Shown piece by piece: positions 41,929 to 51,044 of a stretch of DNA of 64,000 nt. This DNA comes from Lentimicrobiaceae bacterium (GTDB lineage Bacteria > Bacteroidota > Bacteroidia > Bacteroidales > Lentimicrobiaceae): the NCBI GenBank assembly GCA_020636745.1, contig JACJXH010000001.1, forward strand, positions 1 through 64,000. The letters are read 5' to 3'. Under the pieces are notes generated by a model. That model ran no database searches and had not been told where the DNA came from. It saw nothing but the letters and a program-made list of their open reading frames with translations. Position 1 is the first letter of the stretch; the number at the start of each line of letters is the position of its first letter. The translations under genes and the position numbers were made by a program.

Positions 41929-42258
41929 ATGGATATAGAACAGTTACGTGATTATTGCATGGGATTGCCCGATGTTACTGAGCATTTTCCTTTTGATGAA
42001 TCTACCCTGGTATTTAAAGTGAAGGGGAAAATGTTTGCACTCACTGATATTAATGGCCCACTTTCTGTCAACCTGAAATGTAATCCCGAACTTGCCATCG
42101 AGTTACGTGAACATTATCCTTGTGTGCGGCCGGGATATCATATGAATAAACAGCACTGGAATACTGTGGATATTGACGGATCAGTTGGCGATAAACAAAT
42201 TATTGAATGGATAGATCATTCCTATAGCCTGGTTTGTGCTTCCAGGAAAAAAAGGTAA
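41929..42258 (+). CDS. MmcQ/YjbR family protein
   Basis: 109 residues, the whole family length. Marks are the N-terminal LRDYCMGLPDVTEHFPFDESTLVFKVKGKMFAL and the C-terminal GYHMNKQHWNTVDIDGSV, both strongly conserved in YjbR. The fold is a CyaY-like alpha-beta domain often annotated as DNA-binding, but no function is established. It is monocistronic and convergent with the next gene. Confidence 0.92.
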   Translation: MDIEQLRDYCMGLPDVTEHFPFDESTLVFKVKGKMFALTDINGPLSVNLKCNPELAIELREHYPCVRPGYHMNKQHWNTVDIDGSVGDKQIIEWIDHSYSLVCASRKKR

Positions 42259-42272
42259 CAACTTTTACAGGC

Positions 42273-42530
42273 TTATTTTTCCTGTTCGGTGGTTTTGTCT
42301 TTTATTTTGAAAATATCGGCAAATAAGTACCCCAGTAAACCACCCCATAGTACAGTCATATAAGGGTTTGAAGTAATGGCGCATCCACCCGTGCTGCATC
42401 CTACATTTACATAATAAATGTAACCTGCGATTGCTCCGATTATCAAAGCGGCTATATTCTTGATAGTATTTCTGGATTTAAGACTGGCTTTAAGTCTTGA
42501 GCTAAAGTCCTTACCTTGTTCAAATGACAT
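42273..42530 (-). CDS. Small membrane protein, DUF6132-like
   Basis: 85 residues with two membrane helices (about 25-42 and 58-72) separated by a loop with two cysteines, NVGCSTGGCAITSNPYM. The cysteine-bearing C-x4-C loop followed by ITSNP is the conserved core of the family I recall as DUF6132. No function is known to me; a loop with two cysteines suggests metal or redox chemistry, which is speculation. It is alone on the minus strand, with convergent yjbR downstream. Confidence 0.75.
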   Translation of the reverse strand: MSFEQGKDFSSRLKASLKSRNTIKNIAALIIGAIAGYIYYVNVGCSTGGCAITSNPYMTVLWGGLLGYLFADIFKIKDKTTEQEK

Positions 42531-42755
42531 ATAGTACGAAATTTAAATATGTAGCCTTGTGCATGTCAAAAATCTTGCCAGAATCAGGATTTTTTATTCT
42601 GATTGAAGAAACCATACTGACAGCAAACCATTTATGACCATTGAAAAGAGAAAAATGCTGATGTAATTCAGGTAAAGATAGCTGTGAGCCGGTTTTGCAA
42701 CTATTTAGCAGGCAGATTGAGTGCTTTACGATTTATGAATGGTTGTTTGATGTGT

Positions 42756-45212
42756 TCAGGTAAAATAAACAAGTGTAACACCATGCCCGCCCCGTTCCAG
42801 TTTTTCGTCTTCAAATCTGTCAATTTCAGGGATATCGCGCAGATAATCGTGCAGGATATTGCGCAAAACTCCATCTCCTTTACCATGAAGAATTCTTACC
42901 TCGTGAACCCTGAGTAAAATCGCCTGATCTATATAATGCGCTATGATTTCATGTGCTTCTTCTGCTTTTTTACCTCTGATATCGATAGACATCTTAAAAT
43001 CGGCCATTTTGTCATTTAATTGGTGGTATACACCTATATGCGGTTTGGCGAACTTGTTGTTGGCTTCCCATTGTTTTATTTCAGCTTTTGTAGCAGCTAC
43101 CAGATTGTCTGTTTTGGTCCGCATTTTAACAGAGCCAAACAAAACAACAGCCTGCTTGCCTTTTATTTCCGATATTGTGCCGATGCTTTCCTGTCCTGCT
43201 ATTTTAACGAATTGTCCGGTTTTAAGAGTTCCTAGTAATGGCGGGGCAGTTTCGATTGTTTCCTCTGAAGGTATATGGTTTTGTGGCTGAGTTTCCTCTG
43301 TGATTTCGTTCTTTAGTAATTCTTCTTTGGCAACAGCAAGTGATTCGCGCAATTTTCGGGTTGCTTCTTTTTCAGCATTGCCTTCTTTTATACCTCTTAT
43401 AGTATTTTCAATCAGTTTGTTTGACTTTTCAAGCAATTGCTGGGCTTTAACTTTTGCCTCCTTCATGAGCTCTTGTTTGCGGTTTTCAAATGAAGCAAGC
43501 ATAGTTTCATACCTGTTTACAAGAGACGCAAGTGTTTCGTCAGCAATTTTTAATTCAGCAGTTTTTTGCTTTATGTATGCCTTGTCAACTTCAAGCTGAG
43601 CGAGTTGCTTTTCAAAATCGAGCTGACTATGTCCGATTTTTGAGGTTGCATTTTCAAGTACCTGAATTGGGAAGCCAATTTTGCTGGCGATTTCAAAAGC
43701 AAAAGAACTTCCGGGTTTTCCTGCATTAAGCTTGAAAAGAGGCCTCATTGCCTGCGTGTCGTAAAGCATAGCCGCATTAAAAATGCCTGGTTGCTTATCG
43801 GCCAGAAGTTTCAGATTGGTATAATGCGTGGTTACGATTCCAAAACAATGTATTTCATTTAGTTTTTCAAGAGTAGCTTCAGCCATTGCTCCGCCAAGTT
43901 GAGGTTCGGTTCCAGCTCCGAATTCATCTATCAGAAACAGGGTTTCAGCATCTGCATTTTCTATAAAATGTTTAATGTGAATCAGGTGCGAACTGTAGGT
44001 GCTAAGGTCATTTTCAAGCGATTGCTCATCGCCTATCTCAAGAAATATTTTATTAAAAATTCCGGCTTCTGAATCGTTTCCTACAGGTATGAGCAATCCG
44101 CATTGTAACATGTATTGAAGCAAACCGGCTGTTTTCAAGCATACAGACTTGCCTCCTGCATTGGGACCACTGATTACCATGATTCGTTTTTCATCCGAAA
44201 GGTAAATATCCTGTTTAACAATGGCCCTGCCCTGCAATTTAAGCGATTGCATAAGTAATGGGTGCGCCGCCTGCTGCCAGTTTATCGTGGGTTTGTTGGT
44301 AAGCGTAGGCATTACTGCTCCAATGTCAATTGCTAATAGTGCACGGGCTCTTATAAAGTCAATTTCGCCCAAAAAGTGATAATAAAATAGCAGGCTGGTA
44401 CAGGAAGGCCTTAGCTTATTGGTAAAGTTGATAAGGATGTTAATTATTTCCTGTTTTTCTTCAATCTGAAGGTTTTGAATCTCATTGTTTATTTCAAAAA
44501 CTTCGGCAGGCTCAATAAAAACAGTTTGTCCGGTAGCAGAGGTATCGTGAATGTAACCCTTCAGTTTACGTTTATTTCCTGCCGAAACAGGTATGACCAA
44601 TCTTCCGTTGCGAATGGTTAATTCAGCATCAGAGGGTGTAAGCCCGTCTTTGCGGGCCATCAGCATAATTTGATTGATTTTGCGATCAACACCTGACAAC
44701 CGGCCGTAAATCTCTTTTCGGATGGCAAACAGTTTTTCGCTTGCTTTGTCTTTTATTTCACCTTTTTCATCAATGATGCGTTCAATATCCTGTATCACTG
44801 ATTGGTCAGGTAATTCTGCTGGCGTTATAAGCTGAAGGTAAGGGAAGCTGTCTTTATTCTGTTGCCTGATGTAATTGATAATATCTGTAATAGCCACAAG
44901 TGATAGTCTGAGCTCCATCATAGAGTCAGGGTTGATAAAAGTGCCCGGTAGCCTGATTCTTAATAACTCAGAAGTTAAATCATAGTAATCCTGCGAAGGA
45001 AAATTTCCATTGAATTGAAGGATATATTTTAGCTCTGAAGCCTGATGCAATAAAGTATTGATAGTGTCGTAATCTGTGTTGAAAAGCATTGTATCGGCCT
45101 TATGTTTAGCCAGTTGGCTAAGACAATGCTTGTTCAGCATGCTTCGTATTTGAGCAAAACCAGTTTTTTGTTCGTAAGTATTGGGGTAAATCACTGCTTG
45201 TATTTTTAGCAA
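42756..45212 (-). CDS. mutS2: Endonuclease MutS2
   Basis: 818 residues. MutS2 is a MutS-like ATPase without the mismatch domain. It is linked to suppression of homologous recombination and, in some bacteria, to collided-ribosome rescue. Walker A GPNAGGKS is at 349-356 and Walker B LIDEFGAGTEP near 427. A long coiled-coil region follows (about 515-650), and the C-terminal Smr domain occupies about the last 75 residues with SIDIRGKKAEEA and the nuclease/RNA-binding motif HGKGDGVLR. The start ATG at 45212 is 2 bases after the CHAT-gene stop, so the two genes are almost surely cotranscribed. Confidence 0.94.
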   Translation of the reverse strand: MLKIQAVIYPNTYEQKTGFAQIRSMLNKHCLSQLAKHKADTMLFNTDYDTINTLLHQASELKYILQFNGNFPSQDYYDLTSELLRIRLPGTFINPDSMMELRLSLVAITDIINYIRQQNKDSFPYLQLITPAELPDQSVIQDIERIIDEKGEIKDKASEKLFAIRKEIYGRLSGVDRKINQIMLMARKDGLTPSDAELTIRNGRLVIPVSAGNKRKLKGYIHDTSATGQTVFIEPAEVFEINNEIQNLQIEEKQEIINILINFTNKLRPSCTSLLFYYHFLGEIDFIRARALLAIDIGAVMPTLTNKPTINWQQAAHPLLMQSLKLQGRAIVKQDIYLSDEKRIMVISGPNAGGKSVCLKTAGLLQYMLQCGLLIPVGNDSEAGIFNKIFLEIGDEQSLENDLSTYSSHLIHIKHFIENADAETLFLIDEFGAGTEPQLGGAMAEATLEKLNEIHCFGIVTTHYTNLKLLADKQPGIFNAAMLYDTQAMRPLFKLNAGKPGSSFAFEIASKIGFPIQVLENATSKIGHSQLDFEKQLAQLEVDKAYIKQKTAELKIADETLASLVNRYETMLASFENRKQELMKEAKVKAQQLLEKSNKLIENTIRGIKEGNAEKEATRKLRESLAVAKEELLKNEITEETQPQNHIPSEETIETAPPLLGTLKTGQFVKIAGQESIGTISEIKGKQAVVLFGSVKMRTKTDNLVAATKAEIKQWEANNKFAKPHIGVYHQLNDKMADFKMSIDIRGKKAEEAHEIIAHYIDQAILLRVHEVRILHGKGDGVLRNILHDYLRDIPEIDRFEDEKLERGGHGVTLVYFT

Positions 45213-45214
45213 AA

Positions 45215-48200
45215 TTACGAATAATCGTAAGATGAAGAGCCGGTGGCTGTGCGGGATCTTTTTTGCAATAACTTTTTGTAAAATATGAGCTGTACGATAA
45301 TCATGGCAAACGATGCCAGCCCAAGCAAGCTAAAATACACACTCATCCAGATTGGTTTTACAAACTTCATGGGACTGTAATCGCCAATGGTAACGTAGGC
45401 AGCCCAGTAATACGGGTAAGACTTTAACGGATCGCCCTGTGCGAGTAAATCAAGTTTGGCCTGACGAAGGGCTTCGTCTTTAGATAAGCCTTTATCCAGG
45501 TACTTATAAAAGCTTTCAACAATTTCAGCACTTGATTGGTCATCCACCGACCACATGGTCATAACAATACCAGGAACCCCGGCATATATAAATCCTCTGG
45601 CAAGGTTCATCATCCCTTCGCCTTTCATGAGTTTACCGGTGCCTGTGTTACATGCACTCAATACCGCCAGCCCTGCATTTAAATCCATGCCGAACAACTC
45701 ATAGGCATTCAGCATTCCATCTTCAACAGAGTCTTTGTCCTGATAAAATACCAGTTTTGAAAGCATTGGTTTTTCATTATTTACCAGCGTATGCATGGCA
45801 AAGTGAAGTATATTGTACTGACTGGCAATGGCTTTGAAGTTCTTTTCTGTAGCATCCGTGCCGTTTAAGGTGCGGCTTGAAAGTGCTTTTTTTATACCTT
45901 TTATCTCAGCTTCAACGCCTGGTATAGGAAGCAAAAAGACTTTGTTTCCGTTTTCATCAATAAAGCCATCTTTTTCCAGATTGGTCAGGTTGTTATACGA
46001 TGGAGCCATTGCAAGAAGGTTCCTGGTCGCTTTTTTAAGGCTCTTATTCAGACCTGAATACTGCAAAATGGCAGATGCACTATAACTAATGGTGTGATCA
46101 AGGATTAGAAAGTGTAAAGGTCTGAAATCCATCTTATTGGTGTCTGCTTTTTCAGACAGTAGCATGTCGAATGAAATATACCCCAACTCTGAATCAGGAA
46201 TAATGATAAGCTTTTTTTCATCGATTATTCCTTTGCAGGGTTTCAATAAGTCATTGTATAATGTGTGGGCTGCTTTTGTGTAATTGATATAGTCTTCTTT
46301 TTTAAGACTCATCATATCATTAGAGTTTGTTGCGTTGCGGAGGGTGTTGATGTTCCTATAAAATGATGAATCAATCCGGTGTGTAATCAAATCGAATCGT
46401 TTTTGGTTGACGACAAAGATGTATAACAAAGAATCGGAGAGCGTATATTCAATAAGAGCGCGACCGGGCTCAATTTGTGATTGAATTTTTTGAATACTTA
46501 AATCGGGCTCCTTGTATTTAAGATTGTAATAATCCGAATAGTCCTTTTCCAAAAGGGCTACCAAACTATCGTATTTTTGTTCGAGGTCGAAAATTTTAGA
46601 TTCCCAGAATTTGATTTTGTTCTCATCAGGGTTGGGCTTTTGCCTTTCTTCATATGTAAAACGGTTATAAGAGCCTAAATCGAGTTTAAGCTTTTTCTCA
46701 CGTTGTTGAATGTTTTCAGGAATTCGGCCAAATTGTTTCGCTTCAATATCGCGGATAGAAGCCAGCAATACTGCCGATTTCCCCTTTTCAGAATAGAGAA
46801 ATGCCTCCTCAAGAAACTTCCTGTTGCCGGTAGTTTTATATAACCTGCTTGCAATATTTACTGTACTCAGAAATGTTTTTCGTTCGTCTTCGGATAAGAG
46901 CAGTTTACTGTCCTCATTCTGATAGCTGGAGCGGAGTTTTTCAATAACAGCTATCGACAATTTGTATGTTTCAAGGCTGTTGTTAAGTGAATTTTCATCT
47001 GAAATTATACTTAGTGCTTCCGCTTTACCGTTCAGCGCATTTACCAGATAACGATCGGGCTCAATCTGTTTAACTGAAGGATTTGATGTGAGGTTTTTGT
47101 CATTAAAGTCTTTGACATAGGCGATTATAGCATCCTGGTAATATGTCAGTGCTTTGGACAGGTCATTGCGAATCAAATAGTAATTACCGATATGAGTAAG
47201 GTTGTTAGAAACTTCTCTGCTCTTATTCCCATAATTTTTTTTGCTGATTTCCAGGGCTTTGCTAAACATTTCGAGGCTACGGTCAACCTGTTTGTTTGCG
47301 ATAAGAAAATAACCATATCTGGTATAAAGTAAGCCCGTTTCCGGATGTTCTTTGCCCATTACCTTTACAGCCAGATTAATGGCTTTATCGTAATATTGAT
47401 CAGCCCTGGCAGGGTCGTTCATAGCATTGTACAAACTCGCCAGATTACCATAAGTTTTTACAGTTGCCTGATTGTTGTTGTCAGACGAGAGGCTGGCAAT
47501 GTAATAGGACAAAGCGTTTTTAAAATCCCCTTTTTTCTCATAAACATATCCAATATTCATGTTTATTGAGAGGATATTTGGATGCCCTGCTTCATAATTG
47601 GAAGTTGCGATGGCTAATGCTTTTTTAAAATACAGTAAAGCTTTTTCATAATCAGCCATATGAATATAGGTTTGCCCTTTGTTCTGATACAAACTGCCAA
47701 TATCAGGGTGATTGGCGCCTACTTTTTTTATCAATATGGCTTCAGATTTGTCATAATAAGAAAGAGATTCTGAGTCTTTGTTGATTAAAGCCATAAATCG
47801 CCCCATATTAAGATATCTGTTCGCCAAATCAGGGTCATCAGACGGGGAAATTTTTTCATTGATTTTTAAAGAAGATGTGAGCGCTGTTTCTGCTTGGCTG
47901 AAATCACCTAATTGTGCGTAAATAATTCCTGTATTTTGTAAAAAATAGGCCAGATCAGCATCTTCTGGTTGTTTTCTCTTTAGTGCTAGATTGTATGCCT
48001 TCAAATAGTAGGAAAGAGCTCCGTTGTAGTCACCTTTAAAAAAAGAAATGGTGCCCAGACCATTGTATGTTAATGCCAGAGAAGTGTCATTCTCATTGGT
48101 CGCTTTTATCCTGATTCCAATGCTTTGGTTGAAAGCAAGTGATGAACTGTCAAAGTTTCCCTTGTCCATCAATAGAATACCTTTCCGGTGCAGTATGTCA

Positions 48201-48592
48201 GCCTGCAGGCTGGTTTTGCCAGGGCATTTTGAATCGTAAATTTTTTGGGCTTCTGCTAATTTCTTATATGCTTCGTCATTGTGGCCTTTTGTTCTTAAGA
48301 TATCAACCTGTTTAAGCAAGGTGTTCAGGTATTCTTCCCATTTATTTTCAGATCCTATAACAATATTGGCTTGTTGATAATATTTTAAAGCACTGTCAAA
48401 TTCCGCTTTTTTGATAAAAATGTCTGCTTTTTTCAGCATATCATGGTAACTGATACCACTTCTTGAAACGGAACCGGTTAATGTAGCTTGCTTTTTCTTT
48501 TCGCTGCACGAACTCAAAGTGCCCCAACAAGTACACACTATACAGGTGAATATAATTAGGGATTGCAGGCGATATCTGGAATGCCGGAACAT
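45215..48592 (-). CDS. TPR-repeat protein with C-terminal CHAT (caspase-like) protease domain
   Basis: 1125 residues. The N-terminus is a signal with a lipobox-like LSSC (Cys about 29), so it may be a lipoprotein. About ten TPR-type repeats span residues 45-500 (YYLKAYNLALKRKQPED, ALLYFKKALAIATSNY and so on), a coiled region follows, and a CHAT domain lies at about 800-1070. Its expected catalytic pair is His934 (HFAMHT) and Cys981 (LAVLSACNTGTG), both present. A hydrophobic helix at about 1081-1105 precedes a short tail. CHAT proteases are clan CD cysteine peptidases found in signalling and cell-death systems. The domain should be exported, which fits surface or periplasmic proteolysis better than a cytoplasmic immune role. 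It lies directly upstream of mutS2. Confidence 0.88.
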   Translation of the reverse strand: MFRHSRYRLQSLIIFTCIVCTCWGTLSSCSEKKKQATLTGSVSRSGISYHDMLKKADIFIKKAEFDSALKYYQQANIVIGSENKWEEYLNTLLKQVDILRTKGHNDEAYKKLAEAQKIYDSKCPGKTSLQADILHRKGILLMDKGNFDSSSLAFNQSIGIRIKATNENDTSLALTYNGLGTISFFKGDYNGALSYYLKAYNLALKRKQPEDADLAYFLQNTGIIYAQLGDFSQAETALTSSLKINEKISPSDDPDLANRYLNMGRFMALINKDSESLSYYDKSEAILIKKVGANHPDIGSLYQNKGQTYIHMADYEKALLYFKKALAIATSNYEAGHPNILSINMNIGYVYEKKGDFKNALSYYIASLSSDNNNQATVKTYGNLASLYNAMNDPARADQYYDKAINLAVKVMGKEHPETGLLYTRYGYFLIANKQVDRSLEMFSKALEISKKNYGNKSREVSNNLTHIGNYYLIRNDLSKALTYYQDAIIAYVKDFNDKNLTSNPSVKQIEPDRYLVNALNGKAEALSIISDENSLNNSLETYKLSIAVIEKLRSSYQNEDSKLLLSEDERKTFLSTVNIASRLYKTTGNRKFLEEAFLYSEKGKSAVLLASIRDIEAKQFGRIPENIQQREKKLKLDLGSYNRFTYEERQKPNPDENKIKFWESKIFDLEQKYDSLVALLEKDYSDYYNLKYKEPDLSIQKIQSQIEPGRALIEYTLSDSLLYIFVVNQKRFDLITHRIDSSFYRNINTLRNATNSNDMMSLKKEDYINYTKAAHTLYNDLLKPCKGIIDEKKLIIIPDSELGYISFDMLLSEKADTNKMDFRPLHFLILDHTISYSASAILQYSGLNKSLKKATRNLLAMAPSYNNLTNLEKDGFIDENGNKVFLLPIPGVEAEIKGIKKALSSRTLNGTDATEKNFKAIASQYNILHFAMHTLVNNEKPMLSKLVFYQDKDSVEDGMLNAYELFGMDLNAGLAVLSACNTGTGKLMKGEGMMNLARGFIYAGVPGIVMTMWSVDDQSSAEIVESFYKYLDKGLSKDEALRQAKLDLLAQGDPLKSYPYYWAAYVTIGDYSPMKFVKPIWMSVYFSLLGLASFAMIIVQLIFYKKLLQKRSRTATGSSSYDYS

Positions 48593-48634
48593 AAATAAAC
48601 TGTAACAGAAGTGATGTATTGTAGTCGTCAGCTA

Positions 48635-48642
48635 CAAAAGTA
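48635..48642 (-). promoter_or_regulatory. Promoter -7 element of the CHAT-mutS2 operon
   Basis: The minus strand reads TACTTTTG, matching TAnnTTTG, 43 bases upstream of the CHAT-gene ATG. No clear -33 TTG. Confidence 0.4.
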
Positions 48643-48683
48643 AGCATAAACAGACGAGATTGTCCTCTGTTGGTCCATAAAAA

Positions 48684-48711
48684 AAACAGGAGGCTCGTCA
48701 GCCTCCTGTTT
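48684..48711 (-). terminator. Terminator of the dockerin/T9SS gene
   Basis: The 12-bp stem AAACAGGAGGCT / AGCCTCCTGTTT with a 4-base loop is followed on the minus strand by a run of T, 22 bases after the stop codon at 48733. Confidence 0.9.
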
Positions 48712-48732
48712 ACCACAAAACCAGCATGATTA

Positions 48733-49947
48733 TTAACGGGTAATTATCATACGTTTAGTTTCATTTATAGTTTTGTTGCCACTGGCTTTGAGAGTGTAAT
48801 AATAAACACCAGCTTCAAGGCCGTCGCTGTTAAAATTAATATTGTATGTTCCAGCGGATTTGTCAGCGTCGGTTATCACTTTAACCAGTTGTCCCTGTTG
48901 GTTAAACAGGCTGATATTAACCTTAGAGTCAGAAGGAATAGTATAGGTAATATTGGTATAACCATTAAACGGGTTGGGGTAGTTGCTGGCAAGGTAGCTG
49001 CCTTGCATAGTAATTAACGGTAAGGTGTAACGGGTATCAATCTGTTCGCCTTTAAAGTCGCAGATGTGACTTTCAGGGTTAATAACAAAGCGGATGTCGC
49101 TGCCATCATATGAACTGTTTGTGCTGGCATTGATTACCAGTACAGGTGAATTTGGATCAAGAGATTTCATGGCGCCTGAATGGTCAATCCAGTTCAGTCT
49201 GATTTGTCCGTTTTCAACAGAAGTGTTTAATTCTCCTACCTGACTGTGAATGTTGTTGATGGTTACCATGCTGGCAGGGTAATCAATCACCATGCCCATT
49301 GCTGAAACTTCAGTAACATCTTTGGCAAAAATTTCAATATTAAATGTGCTTTCAACAGGCTGTTCAGTATAGATAGCCTGAATTGCTGCCAGGTTACGTG
49401 TAGCAGGCACGAATGTACCGTTAACATCACCAGAGCTCGAGCCTCCCATTGTAGGAACATTGGTTTTTGCACCAGTGTGTTCAAAAACGACATCCTGAAA
49501 AATCCATGGGCCGGCAGGGAAGGGGTATCCCTGAATAAACCAGCCGATGACAACAGTTGAGAAGTCGTCCCAGGTAATTGCGCCGTCACCATCAACATCA
49601 GCAGCAAGCGCCTGTAGAGGGTTGAAACTGTACATGTTGCATAAGTGCATCAGCATGAGCAAAGCATCGCCCATTGTAACACCACCGGCTTCAATGCTCG
49701 TTGATGCGGTAATTTTGTATGTTCCGTAAGGGACATTGGTAAAAGAATAAGAACCATTCATGAGTGTGGTTGTTGTATCAACAACAACACCTGAAGCATC
49801 AATCAGGTTAAGATGAACTGCCGGAATAGGTTTGTTGGCTTTGTTGTGATAAAGAACCTTACCATTAATGTCAGACTGGGCAAACGAATTTGCTGAAATC
49901 AGCGTTATAGCCATCAGCGAAATCAAATAAATTGTAAGTTTTTTCAT
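48733..49947 (-). CDS. Secreted protein with dockerin-like region and T9SS sorting domain
   Basis: 404 residues from the ATG at 49947, which begins the signal peptide MKKLTIYLISLMAITLISANSFAQ. A carboxypeptidase-regulatory/SpaA-like beta domain follows (about 26-82, INGKVLYHNKANKPIPAVHL to TYKITAS). Next comes a dockerin-like segment (about 88-134) with GVTMGDALLMLMHL and the calcium loop DVDGDGAITWDDF. A beta-rich region at about 190-310 resembles a cohesin-type module. The last 75 residues (YPNPFNGYTNITYTIPSDSK to RMIITR) are a T9SS sorting domain. It is a predicted surface protein without enzyme motifs. Confidence 0.85.
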   Translation of the reverse strand: MKKLTIYLISLMAITLISANSFAQSDINGKVLYHNKANKPIPAVHLNLIDASGVVVDTTTTLMNGSYSFTNVPYGTYKITASTSIEAGGVTMGDALLMLMHLCNMYSFNPLQALAADVDGDGAITWDDFSTVVIGWFIQGYPFPAGPWIFQDVVFEHTGAKTNVPTMGGSSSGDVNGTFVPATRNLAAIQAIYTEQPVESTFNIEIFAKDVTEVSAMGMVIDYPASMVTINNIHSQVGELNTSVENGQIRLNWIDHSGAMKSLDPNSPVLVINASTNSSYDGSDIRFVINPESHICDFKGEQIDTRYTLPLITMQGSYLASNYPNPFNGYTNITYTIPSDSKVNISLFNQQGQLVKVITDADKSAGTYNINFNSDGLEAGVYYYTLKASGNKTINETKRMIITR

Positions 49948-50377
49948 TTTACACGGGGTTTTTGAAGGTAAAATCAATTTTGTTTTGTGGTTATTTGTGG
50001 TTAAATTTTTCCCTGAATTGATTACTTTTACAATAAATTTGGATTAATGCAGAAACAAATCTGGCTGTTTGCAACATATATAATCTGATAATTCATATAT
50101 GTTTATACAGTCAAATGTAAGAATTTTGTTATTACTCGTTCAAAAATGACCGGATTTAAAGTTAATTTCTGAAAAAAATAACAGAAATTGCACTGTAATA
50201 AATCATTTTTTATTGAGAACACTTTTTCAACCATTAATCCGAAATAAGGCAAAAGGTAATATCAAAGTAAAGTAAAAATTGTTAATTATTTTTCAACAAA
50301 TATGTAAGCTGTTGATAATTAGTGCTTAATGGCTAAATATTTTTTAAAGATATTTTGAATTTTGTTGAAAAATAAAA
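49948..50377. other. AT-rich divergent intergenic region
   Basis: About 430 bases, very AT-rich, between the T9SS gene (minus) and the sigma-factor gene (plus). I see no gene or structured RNA. Promoters for both directions should lie here, but only the sigma-factor one (50378-50407) fits the consensus. Confidence 0.45.
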
Positions 50378-50407
50378 TTGAGAAGTCAATTAAAAAAAAT
50401 ATTTTTG
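50378..50407 (+). promoter_or_regulatory. Promoter of the ECF sigma-factor gene
   Basis: TTG at 50378-50380 and TATTTTTG at 50400-50407 with a 19-base spacer match the housekeeping promoter consensus. The ATG is 56 bases downstream of the -7 element. The AT-rich context makes chance matches more likely. Confidence 0.4.
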
Positions 50408-50462
50408 AAAACAGGTTAAAACAGTATTACCTTTTTGTTAAAACCGGATAAAGACACAGAAC

Positions 50463-51044
50463 ATGATCCACTATTCTGATGAAGCAATCATAGAGGGCCT
50501 GCGCCTAAGGAGTGATTACATCATCAAGTATATTTATCAGGAACTTTTCCCAACCATAAAATACCTGGTTGTGAAGAATAGTGGTAATGAAGAGGATGCT
50601 GAGGATATTTTTCAGGACAGCCTGATTGTAATTTTTAAAAAGATACGAGACAATCAGCTGGAATTAAGTAGTTCTTTTCGTACTTATTTATATTCTGTAA
50701 GCCGCAATTTGTGGTTGCAGAAGCTGAACAAGCGAAAACAGTTTGCCCGCGAGTTCAGTGATATTGAGTCATTTGTTGATTTGCCTGATAAGGTAATGGA
50801 AGACATATATGATGATGAAGTGGAAAAGTACAGATTATATCAGCAGCATTTCCTAACTTTGAATGACGATTGTCAGAAAGTATTACTGCTGTTTATGAAA
50901 AAGCTGAGTTTGAGAGAAATAGCAGTTGAAATGGGGTATAAAACCGAAAAATACGCGAAAACGCGAAAATACCTCTGTAAAGAGGAATTAAAAAAGAGAA
51001 TTATCAATGATCCGAAGTGCCATAAATTCCTGTCCGATGACTAA
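50463..51044 (+). CDS. ECF-type RNA polymerase sigma factor
   Basis: 193 residues. Region 2 spans about 25-95, with the -10 recognition helix near EEDAEDIFQDSLIVIFKKI and SFRTYLYSVSRNLWLQKLNK. Region 4 is at about 125-185 with LNDDCQKVLLLFMKKLSLREIAVEMGYK. This is the normal two-domain extracytoplasmic-function layout. It overlaps the next gene by 8 bases, which encodes a membrane protein positioned like an anti-sigma factor. What it controls cannot be told from sequence. Confidence 0.93.
   Translation: MIHYSDEAIIEGLRLRSDYIIKYIYQELFPTIKYLVVKNSGNEEDAEDIFQDSLIVIFKKIRDNQLELSSSFRTYLYSVSRNLWLQKLNKRKQFAREFSDIESFVDLPDKVMEDIYDDEVEKYRLYQQHFLTLNDDCQKVLLLFMKKLSLREIAVEMGYKTEKYAKTRKYLCKEELKKRIINDPKCHKFLSDD

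Noticed and set aside
45215..48592. Type III-E CRISPR-associated CHAT protease (Craspase-like)
   Set aside because: No CRISPR array or gRAMP-like effector in the window, and the protein carries an export signal.
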